In this document: one piece after another, positions 1-6,631 of the stretch
Position numbering within the stretch: the first letter of the stretch is position 1
Layout: each line of letters opens with the position of its first letter
Assembly: GCA_003491925.1 (NCBI GenBank)
Contig: DNAU01000099.1
Location: 1-6,702, forward strand
Length of the DNA: 6,702 nucleotides
Direction of reading: 5' to 3'
Origin: Chloroflexota bacterium
GTDB lineage: Bacteria; Chloroflexota; Dormibacteria; Aeolococcales; Aeolococcaceae
Program-made: the position numbers and the translations under genes
The notes under the pieces: generated by a model
The model's database searches: none
What the model was told of the DNA's origin: nothing
What the model saw: only the letters and a program-made list of their open reading frames with translations

Positions 1-22
1 TGTGTTGGGGGAAATGATTCGT

Positions 23-37
23 GTGTTGAGCGCCGCT
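23..37 (+). repeat. Left terminal inverted repeat of the four-gene transposon
   Basis: The sequence GTGTTGAGCGCCGCT is the exact reverse complement of 4350-4364. The element tip is probably at 24, so that it starts with TG. Similarity continues weakly inward: TCCGGGATG at 42-50 parallels TTCGGCATG at the same depth in the right end. It lies 70 bp beyond the stop codon of the DUF3987 gene, where a transposon end is expected. Bases 1-22 outside it are flanking DNA in which I see no feature. Confidence 0.85.
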
Positions 38-107
38 GATTTCCGGGATGGCGGTGCCGTTGTGGATTGGCATCGAGGGGTGGGGTACGAAAGAAGAAGT
101 AAGTGGG

Positions 108-1367
108 TCAGTGAGCTGCGGTTGCGGTCCAGAGTTGTGCTGGCCGGCCTCCGGTCGCGATCTGGGTGACGGTCGCGCGGCCGGTGGCTTGGAGGGCGCG
201 GAGTGCGTGGTCGATGTGACTGGCGGGGTGGTTGTGCTTGAGGGTGTTGTTGATCTGGCTGCGGGTCAGGCCGGCTGGATGGGCTTTTAGAGCGGCGTGG
301 ATCTGTTCGGCGAGCGGTTGGCCGGTCGCGCCTTGAAGGGCCCAGGCGGCGGAGCGGGTGGCGTAGTCGTGCAGCGCGAGCGCTGCGTGGAGCTGCGGCG
401 GGGTGATCTGCCGCTGGCCGTCGGCGAGTGCGTAGATGAGTGCGAGGCGGATCGTGTGCGCCTCGGCGCGGGCTGTGATCTGGCCGAGCATGCCGGGTAG
501 CGGTCGGGCGAGCTGGCGGTAGGCGTCGTGCCAGAGCTCGCGGGCGTCAGGGTCCATGCGAAGCTGCCCGGCGGTCTGAGCGTGCTTCAGGGCTGCGGTG
601 AGCAGGCGGGTGAGGCCGGTGTCTTGGAGAGGGTCGTGGTGGCCGCCTTCGGGCAGCAGGCGCTGGCGTCGGCAGGCGATGATGAGGATGCGGTTGAGGT
701 AGCCGTTTGAGAGCTCGAGGTGGGTGGTGTGGCGGCGCAGCTCGTCTTGGGTGATGTGGCCGATGAGCGCGGTGTGCGCCTGGGTGGCGCGGGCGGGCGC
801 GCTGCGGGTCAGGATCGCGAGCGGCCGTCCGTCCCAGGCGGAGCGCAGCGTCGGCGAGAGGGTCGAGATCTCGCGGGTGGAGGACTTGAGGACGCTGGCG
901 AACTCGGGCTCGATCACCAGCAGCCGCTGGTCGCTTGCGCCGGGGTCTTGCGCGGTTGGGTCGCGCACGGCCCAGATCAGCCCCTCGCCGGAGGACAGGC
1001 CGGTCAGGATCCGCTGCTCGATCGTCGGGTCGAAGGCGGCGATCAGCCGCCGGACGTGGTCCCAGGAGGAGCCCTTTCTCGCCTTGCTGCTGTCGCCGAC
1101 CAGCAGCATGAACTCGTTGGGGTGATGATGGGTCGCCTCGACGGAGAACCATGCGCCGCGGCCGACAGCGGCGCCGAAGGAGACGAGCAGCTGGGTGAGG
1201 ATCGCGACGGGGTCGGCCTCTGTGTGGGGAGCGATCCGGGTGACGATCTCGCCGAGCAGCTCGTGATAGACGATCGGGGCGGGCGGTGCCGGCCAGCCCG
1301 CGGGCGGCGCGAGCTCGTTTTCGGCTGAGAGTGACTCTTCCGGGTGGCCTGGCAGCGACAGTGTCAT
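108..1367 (-). CDS. DUF3987-type ATPase with C-terminal winged-helix-like region, transposon accessory protein
   Basis: A 419-aa protein that I assign to the DUF3987/YfjI-like group, usually linked to primase-helicase-like ATPases of plasmids, phages and islands. Residues 86-103 hold FMLLVGDSSKARKGSSW, a P-loop-like segment in which Lys98 precedes rather than follows the last glycine (RKGS instead of GKS). Residues 148-155 (RLLVIEPE) form a hydrophobic strand ending in an acidic pair, resembling Walker B. SNGYLNRI at 220-227 resembles the family's conserved Asn/Arg motif and may supply an arginine finger. The C-terminus (about 365-415, AGLTRSQINNTLK...) looks like a winged-helix DNA-binding domain. 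The ATG overlaps the ExeA stop as ATGA; no strong Shine-Dalgarno is visible, so translational coupling is likely. It is the last gene of the operon and lies just inside the left repeat. Its role in transposition (DNA remodelling, replication of the product, target choice or regulation) is unknown. Confidence 0.8.
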   Translation of the reverse strand: MTLSLPGHPEESLSAENELAPPAGWPAPPAPIVYHELLGEIVTRIAPHTEADPVAILTQLLVSFGAAVGRGAWFSVEATHHHPNEFMLLVGDSSKARKGSSWDHVRRLIAAFDPTIEQRILTGLSSGEGLIWAVRDPTAQDPGASDQRLLVIEPEFASVLKSSTREISTLSPTLRSAWDGRPLAILTRSAPARATQAHTALIGHITQDELRRHTTHLELSNGYLNRILIIACRRQRLLPEGGHHDPLQDTGLTRLLTAALKHAQTAGQLRMDPDARELWHDAYRQLARPLPGMLGQITARAEAHTIRLALIYALADGQRQITPPQLHAALALHDYATRSAAWALQGATGQPLAEQIHAALKAHPAGLTRSQINNTLKHNHPASHIDHALRALQATGRATVTQIATGGRPAQLWTATAAH

Positions 1368-2175
1368 TCGGCGGAGATCTCTGCGACCGCGGCTCGCGCA
1401 GCGGACTCGTCGATGATCGCCTTCTTTGCGGTGAATGCGGCTATCAGTGAGGCGACGGCGAGGTTGTTGATCAGCCTGGGCAGGCCGCGGGAGACCTCGT
1501 GGATCAGCGTCAGCGCGTCATCACTGAAAAGGGTGTCAGAGCGCCCGGCAAGCGCGAGATGATGCTGCACATAGCTGTGGGTCTCCTTCGCGTCCAGGCC
1601 GGTGATCGAGTAGCGCACCGCGATCCGCTGGTCCAGCGCGGTGAACGCGCCCCGCCTGAGCCGGTGGCGCAGCGTGGGCTGGCCGAGCAAAAGCAGACAG
1701 AACGGGGCGGTCTGGTCCATCCCCATGTTCGACAGGCACCGCACACCCTCCAGGCTCTCGGCATCAAGCAGGTGCGCCTCGTCGATGATCAGCACGACCT
1801 GCTTGCCGCGCTCGGAGGCCTCGGCGGCCAGCAACTCCTGAGCTTGGGGGATCAGCGCCGCGTGATGGAACCTCGGGGTGCCGCCCAGCTCGGTGACGAT
1901 CAGCCCGTAGATCCCGCGCAACCCGACCCCCGGGGTGCCGAGATAGAGCACGGTGTGCCTGGAGGCGTCAAGCCCGGCGATCGCCGCCCTGGCGGCAACG
2001 GTCTTCCCGGCGCCGCACTCGCCGCTGATCACGCCGATCGCCTGCTCGGAGATGCACCACTGGATCCGGGCGACAGCCTGCGCGTGAGCGTCGTGCGCGT
2101 GCAGCATCCCTGGCGCGAGGTCCTTCCCAAACGGCATCCTCGTGAACCCGTAGTGGGCGCGCAACCGGTCGATAC

Positions 2176-2179
<4 letters not shown>
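1364..2179 (-). CDS. ExeA/TniB/TnsC-like AAA+ ATPase, transposition partner
   Basis: A 271-aa AAA+ ATPase of the ExeA family, the same length as p271 of Tn552. Visible motifs in order: N-terminal HYGFTRMPFGKDL (9-21), typical of ExeA-like proteins; Walker A GECGAGKT (53-60); Walker B VVLIIDEAH (128-136); a sensor-1-like strand ending LLLLGQP (162-168); an arginine-finger candidate in LDQRIAVRY (182-190); and a sensor-2-like SRGLPRLINNL (230-240). In related transposons this protein binds DNA in an ATP-dependent way, chooses or blocks target sites and activates the transposase, acting in the cytoplasm on DNA. The ATG overlaps the transposase stop as ATGA, and AAGGAG lies upstream, so expression is coupled to the transposase. 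All catalytic motifs are intact. A general-secretion ExeA role is unlikely because there is no membrane segment and the neighbours are transposition genes. Confidence 0.9.
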
Positions 2180-3570
<1,391 letters not shown>

Positions 3571-3615
3571 TCGTTCTCCCAACGCTCGACAGCACGAGCG
3601 CGGCACGCTCTCAGC

Positions 3616-4200
3616 TCACCGCACTGGCGGGAAGGGGGAACTCGTGTTGCACAACAACCGGCCGCCCGACAACACCGAGGCGATCCGCCACACATCCATG
3701 GAACCGAACCGCAGCACCCACGCCCTCGCAGCGACCGCGATCGCCTCAAGCGCGTCCGCGACGCCGCCCCCGGCAGGCATGACCGCCCCCAACTCCACAT
3801 CCAGCACCACCGCCCAGCGTGTGAAATGCGCCCTGATCGCATCACGATCAGCGACGAACCGACGCAGCCAGCCACGAACCGTGTCGACAGGCACCCCCAA
3901 CCGCCCTGCGATCGGTCGATGCCCCTCGCCAGCGACCCTCGCCACGATCGCCGCGCCGATCACCGCCACCCCATCCCGCCGCCGCAACAGCGCAACATCA
4001 GGCAGCAGCACGTGCGTCCCCCCACACCCGCGACAGCGCGCCCGCCGCGGGCGCAAGATCCGATCACCAGCCGCGCAGCGCAGCACCCGCGCCCGCGCGT
4101 GCCCCCACGGCCTCAACCTCCCACGACACGACGGGCATCCAAGAACACCACCCGCCAACTCATCCTCGACCCGCACCCGCTCGGCGCATACGATCAGCAT
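3616..4200 (-). CDS. DUF6431-type zinc-ribbon and helix-turn-helix protein, first gene of transposon operon
   Basis: A 194-aa protein from the ATG at 4200, chosen because GGAGG sits 8 nt upstream; an in-frame ATG at 4218 has its GGGAGG inside a hairpin stem. Two CxxC pairs, CPSC (22-25) and CRGC (56-59), separated by a basic stretch (RPWGHARARVLR), should bind one zinc and resemble the N-terminal zinc ribbon of ISL3-type transposases. A helix-turn-helix follows at about 94-115 (HRPIAGRLGVPVDTVRGWLRRF in outline). There is no catalytic nuclease core. The C-terminal part (150-185) is mostly helical and unassigned. I recognise it as DUF6431-like, a family of unknown function. It is the first gene after the right end, 45 nt before the transposase GTG, so it is part of the transposon and not a chance neighbour. 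Plausible roles are end binding, target-site recognition (compare zinc/HTH-bearing TniQ/TnsD) or repression of the operon; none is shown. Confidence 0.75.
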   Translation of the reverse strand: MLIVCAERVRVEDELAGGVLGCPSCRGRLRPWGHARARVLRCAAGDRILRPRRARCRGCGGTHVLLPDVALLRRRDGVAVIGAAIVARVAGEGHRPIAGRLGVPVDTVRGWLRRFVADRDAIRAHFTRWAVVLDVELGAVMPAGGGVADALEAIAVAARAWVLRFGSMDVWRIASVLSGGRLLCNTSSPFPPVR

Positions 4201-4205
4201 GGGTG

Positions 4206-4213
4206 CCACCTCC
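4206..4213 (-). promoter_or_regulatory. Ribosome binding site deciding the DUF6431 start
   Basis: On the minus strand CCGGAGGTGGCACCC precedes the ATG at 4200, giving a GGAGG core at a normal 8-nt spacing. The alternative ATG at 4218 depends on a GGGAGG that is buried in the stem of the leader hairpin (4223-4264), so the inner start is preferred. Confidence 0.6.
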
Positions 4214-4222
4214 GGCATCCAA

Positions 4223-4271
4223 GAGAGCCCTCCCGACGACCACCAAGCAGACGGGAGGGCTCTCGCTTTTT
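4223..4271 (+). terminator. Strong hairpin with T-run inside the transposon right end
   Basis: The arms GAGAGCCCTCCCG (4223-4235) and CGGGAGGGCTCTC (4252-4264) are perfectly complementary over 13 bp around a 16-nt loop. They are followed on the plus strand by GCTTTTT (4265-4271), the form of a Rho-independent terminator. No plus-strand gene ends there, so it may stop antisense transcripts that run across the operon. Read in the other direction it falls in the leader of the minus-strand operon, just upstream of the first start codon. There it could act as a translational shield against read-through transcripts from outside. Confidence 0.65.
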
Positions 4272-4300
4272 ACGAACGCGCGAACTCTGCCACCCAACCA

Positions 4301-4319
4301 CCCATCCCGGCCGTCAACA
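4301..4319 (-). repeat. Subterminal transposase-site-like repeat in the right end
   Basis: On the minus strand this reads TGTTGACGGCCGGGATGGG. It begins with the same TGTTGA as the terminal repeats, and its CCGGGATGG also occurs in the left end at 43-51. The copy starts 44 bp inward from the right tip. Mu, Tn7 and Tn552-type elements carry several transposase-binding sites per end, so this is a likely second site; TTGACG within it might also serve as a -35 hexamer, although no convincing -10 is seen. Confidence 0.5.
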
Positions 4320-4349
4320 GCGCGAACACCCCCGCGCATGCCGAACTCA

Positions 4350-4364
4350 AGCGGCGCTCAACAC
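4350..4364 (-). repeat. Right terminal inverted repeat of the four-gene transposon
   Basis: AGCGGCGCTCAACAC on the plus strand is the exact reverse complement of the left repeat at 23-37. It lies about 150 bp upstream of the first operon gene and immediately before IS1380 coding sequence, which fixes the outer boundary at about 4363/4364. Confidence 0.85.
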
Positions 4365-4742
4365 CCGTTCATCACCAACCGCACCGAGGCGTTGGAGATC
4401 GTCGAGGCAGAGCACCGCCAGCACGCCGTCGTCGAGCTCACGATTCGCGACCTGAAGGACCAAGCCTTGGCGCACTTCCCCTCCGGTCAGTTCAACGCGA
4501 ACAGCGCCTGGACGGTGATCGCCGCCATCGCGCACAACCTGCAACGCTGGACATCACTGATCGGGCTACAAGGCCAGACTGTGCGCACCGCACGCACACT
4601 GCGCCGCCGGCTACTCCAGATCCCTGGCCGCCAGACCCGCTCGGGGCGCAAGTGGACGCTTCACCTACCCGCTCGCTGGCCGTGGCAACACGACTTCACC
4701 AGCGCGCTCGCCCGCATCCGCGCGCTACCAGAACTCACCTGA
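4365..4742 (+). pseudogene. IS1380-family transposase, 3' fragment
   Basis: About 125 codons matching the C-terminal part of IS1380-family transposases, from FITNRTEALEIVEAEHRQHA to RWPWQHDFTSALARIRALP and a TGA at 4740-4742. The fragment carries the last catalytic acid in the E-(6)-K spacing (ELTIRDLK) typical of the family. It also has the following ANSAWTVIAAIAHNLQRW segment and the RRRLLQIPGR...LHLPARWPW tail. Full-length IS1380 transposases are about 450-480 aa, so the N-terminal two thirds with the first catalytic residues are missing. Similarity begins at the base next to the transposon's right repeat. This fits insertion or rearrangement there having cut the gene. It has no start of its own and should be inactive. 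The missing half may lie left of the window, but the 22 bases available there do not show recognisable IS1380 coding. Confidence 0.88.
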
Positions 4743-4943
4743 ACGCAAACCGCAGCGACCGAGGCCCAGCCGAGCTACCCGTCGATACCGACGCGCTCAC
4801 AGCTACCCGAAAACACGCCCGCCGGGTCTCCGAGGAGACACCCCACCGCCCTTCACGCTGACGAACACCAACGACGCACCCGAAACCCACGCCAACAGCA
4901 TCAAACACCCCCAACAGGCAGTCGCGCGGTGGATCCGGGCTCA
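4743..4943. other. Non-coding tail of the IS1380 remnant
   Basis: About 200 bp with no supportable gene. Its position between the IS1380 stop and the IS110 element suggests the remaining 3' end of the IS1380 copy, perhaps ending with its inverted repeat near GTGGATCCGGGCTCA (4930-4943). I cannot confirm that repeat without the missing left end. Confidence 0.4.
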
Positions 4944-4951
4944 TATGGAGG
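4944..4951 (+). repeat. Subterminal inverted repeat, downstream end of the IS110 element
   Basis: TATGGAGG is the inverse of 6485-6492. On the minus strand it is preceded by CTTGACAGACGCC, a T/G/A-rich stretch I associate with IS110-family downstream ends. Eight bases is short, so it counts mainly because both copies sit where element ends are expected. Confidence 0.5.
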
Positions 4952-5284
4952 GGCGTCTGTCAAGGGGCAGCGTTGATCGGCCGGGCGTGCGGCGGGGGTC
5001 GGCATGGGGGTGCGCGGGGGGCGGTTCCCGGGGCGCCACGAGCTGAAGTGCCGGCTTGGTCGACCAGGTCATGGTCAGGCTCATATGCGAGGGCTGGTTA
5101 CCTCAAGACCCTTGTTCGTCGCCGGGCTCGCAATCTAAGATCGGGCGCCACCCGTTGGGTGAAACCGCGGGTTGCCCATAGCCCGTGTTCGCGGGCCCGT
5201 TGAGCGGCGACGTGGCGGCCTTCTGGTTGCTCGTAGCGCCCCGGCAGCCGCCGGAGCGTCGTTCGTGGTGGATGTCGTGCGAGG
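4952..5284 (-). ncRNA. Candidate guide (seek/bridge) RNA region downstream of the IS110 transposase
   Basis: This stretch of 333 bp has no credible gene. In IS1111-type members the guide RNA that pairs with target and donor DNA is made from the region between the transposase stop and the downstream end. Short hairpins can be seen: CACCC-GTT-GGGTG at 5149-5161, CAAG-ACC-CTTG at 5104-5114, and a weaker CTC/GAG-closed loop around 5080-5090. Two stretches match the element's flanks. GGCTCATATG at 5078-5087 equals 4938-4947, which spans the downstream junction, and GTTGCCCA at 5171-5178 equals 6502-6509, just outside the upstream end. Such matches are what guide loops should contain, but they are short. 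The RNA ends cannot be set from sequence alone, so the coordinates mark the region and not a transcript. Confidence 0.45.
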
Positions 5285-6370
5285 TCAGTCCAGGGTCGCG
5301 GCCTCCCAGCAGAACGCGGCGAGCTCACGAGCGCAGGCGATCGCGACCGTCCCGGTGCGCTTGCCGCGCGTGCCCGCGAGATGTGTCCAGCGCTCGTGAA
5401 GGCGGCGCTGGCAGCGCCAGGCGATCTGCACGACACGGGGGTCTTGGCCTGCCTGGCGAGCGGCGATGCCCTCGCCGACCGCGGGCCGGTGGCGGTAGTG
5501 GTGAGCGGCCTCGACGAGTAGCCGTCGGGCGTGCGGTGGCCCGGCCTTGGTGATCTGGCCCTGCACGCGCTTCTCGTCAGAGGTGTACTCGCTCGGTACC
5601 ACGCCGAGGAACCCGGACAGCAGCGCTGGCTTGGCGAACCGGTGAAAGTCGCCGACTTCCGCGCACAGCCCGGCGGCGGTGAGCGTGTCGATCCCGCGGA
5701 AGCAGCGCAGCCGCGCGACCGTCTCGGCGTGACTGCTGCCTGGCACTGCTTCTTCGAGTGCACCGATCAGTGCACGGCGGCGCTGCACGAGCGCTTGGAC
5801 CGCACACAGATAGTCCAGGAACGTCGCCCGGGAGGGAGCATCCTCGAAGTGGATCTGGCACAGCCACCGCTCGTGTGGCTGCGTCCACGCCTTGCTCGGG
5901 AACCGGTGGCCCCGGCGCAACAAGAACTTCGACAGGCGGTGACGGCAGCGCATCAGGTCCTTGCGCGCATCCTCGACACACCGCACCAGGTCACGAAAGT
6001 GCTCATCGGTCTCGCTCGGCACGAACGCATACGACAGCTCGCCCGCCGCGAACAGCCGCACCAGCCGCTTGGCGTCACGCCGGTCAGTCTTCACCCGATC
6101 CCCCGGCGCCCTCGGGATCGACCCCGGCGCCACGACCCGCACATCCAGGCCGCGCTCCTCAGCGACCCTCGCCAGCGCGAACCCCGTCGGCCCCGCCTCA
6201 TACACCGCGCGCACCGGACAATCGAGATCCTCCAAGAACACCGGCACCACCTTCGCCGGCTCGCCCCGCAGCCGCTGCACACGCAGCTCGCCCGTACCCG
6301 GATCGAGCACCACCGCGACCGTCTGCGCCTGGTGAACATCAAGCCCAACAAGAGCCATACTCTCTGACAT
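5285..6370 (-). CDS. IS110-family transposase (DEDD recombinase)
   Basis: A 361-aa RNA-guided DNA recombinase of the IS110 family. The ATG at 6370 is preferred over an upstream ATG at 6433 because GGGAGGTG lies 8 nt before it and the product then starts MSESMALVGLDVHQ, as is usual. The N-terminal RuvC-like domain has the four acidic residues D11 (GLDVH), E58 (YEAGPTGF), D96 and D99 (KTDRRDAKRL). A helical linker (about 120-205) follows. The C-terminal Transposase_20 domain includes CFRGIDTLTAAGLCAEVGDF (223-242) and GVVPSEYTSDEKRVQGQITKAG (256-277 in outline), where Ser264 is the likely catalytic serine. All key residues are present and the length is normal, so it should be active. The protein works with a guide RNA from its own element, probably encoded just downstream. 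Upstream lies a foldable leader that overlaps its ribosome site. Confidence 0.93.
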   Translation of the reverse strand: MSESMALVGLDVHQAQTVAVVLDPGTGELRVQRLRGEPAKVVPVFLEDLDCPVRAVYEAGPTGFALARVAEERGLDVRVVAPGSIPRAPGDRVKTDRRDAKRLVRLFAAGELSYAFVPSETDEHFRDLVRCVEDARKDLMRCRHRLSKFLLRRGHRFPSKAWTQPHERWLCQIHFEDAPSRATFLDYLCAVQALVQRRRALIGALEEAVPGSSHAETVARLRCFRGIDTLTAAGLCAEVGDFHRFAKPALLSGFLGVVPSEYTSDEKRVQGQITKAGPPHARRLLVEAAHHYRHRPAVGEGIAARQAGQDPRVVQIAWRCQRRLHERWTHLAGTRGKRTGTVAIACARELAAFCWEAATLD

Positions 6371-6455
6371 GGTCGGCACCTCCCATAGCTGGGGTGTCGG
6401 CGCCAGGACCACCCTGACGCCCAGTCCCCGCACATCTATGCGCGGGGTGCCGGCC
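6371..6455 (-). promoter_or_regulatory. Structured leader before the IS110 transposase
   Basis: Three nested pairings are visible. The stretch 6371-6380 (GGTCGGCACC) pairs with 6446-6455 (GGTGCCGGCC) at 9 of 10 positions. Inside it, 6399-6421 folds as a 9-bp stem with one G-U pair and a 5-nt loop, and 6426-6447 folds as a 9-bp stem with one G-U pair and a UAGA loop; the outer stem and the last hairpin share two bases. The ribosome site (GGGAGGTG) partly falls in the outer stem, so folding could limit translation. Alternatively this is the guide RNA, which IS110-subgroup members encode upstream of the gene; the downstream region fits better here. Confidence 0.45.
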
Positions 6456-6484
6456 GATCCTGCCTCAAACGCCGAACAGCCGAA

Positions 6485-6492
6485 CCTCCATA
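6485..6492 (-). repeat. Subterminal inverted repeat, upstream end of the IS110 element
   Basis: CCTCCATA (plus strand) is the inverse of 4944-4951. The wider sequence ACCTCCATAG (6484-6493) recurs with one extra C at 6378-6388, just before the transposase start, where it forms the ribosome site. Confidence 0.5.
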
Positions 6493-6543
6493 GGGTCTAC
6501 AGTTGCCCAATGGCAGTCGCTGGCAGTGCTCTCAGTGCTGGTG

Positions 6544-6577
6544 GTGTGGGCGTCGCCGCTCGTCGTGTGGGCGTCGC
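6544..6577 (+). repeat. 13-bp direct repeat between the IS110 element and the tRNA
   Basis: GTGTGGGCGTCGC occurs at 6544-6556 and again at 6565-6577, a 21-bp period. It is the only structure I can support in the gene-free 6493-6631 stretch, apart from a small GCGCA/TGCGC hairpin nearby (6576-6591). No clear tRNA terminator or integrase site was found. Function unknown. Confidence 0.6.
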
Positions 6578-6631
6578 GCAAACTGGTGCGCAAAACCCCC
6601 CGCATTTGCGTATTTGCAGGCGATTCCTTGA

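Larger units (their letters stand above)
4944..6492 (-). mobile_element. IS110-family insertion sequence, IS1111-like layout
   Basis: One minus-strand transposase gene is framed by an inverted octamer, TATGGAGG at 4944-4951 and CCTCCATA at 6485-6492, giving about 1.55 kb, a normal IS110-family size. IS110-family members mostly lack true terminal repeats, but the IS1111 subgroup has short subterminal ones with tips a few bases further out; true ends are therefore probably about 4941 and 6499. The space downstream of the gene (333 bp) is longer than that upstream (about 115 bp), also as in IS1111. The gene is intact, so the element may still be mobile. Its right end sits at the edge of the IS1380 tail, consistent with IS1111-type insertion into the ends of other elements. 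Exact ends are inferred. Confidence 0.65.

Noticed and set aside
547..1152. Minus-strand frame of about 200 codons inside the DUF3987 gene
   Set aside because: It is a +1-frame shadow with Arg/Pro/His-rich sequence; the overlapping frame carries the recognisable motifs.
4312..4317. TTGACG as the -35 box of an operon promoter
   Set aside because: No acceptable -10 hexamer lies 16-19 bp downstream on the minus strand, and the motif is already explained by the subterminal repeat.
5531..6367. Plus-strand frame of about 278 codons opposite the IS110 transposase
   Set aside because: It is antisense to an intact transposase with all catalytic residues, and shows no domain of its own.
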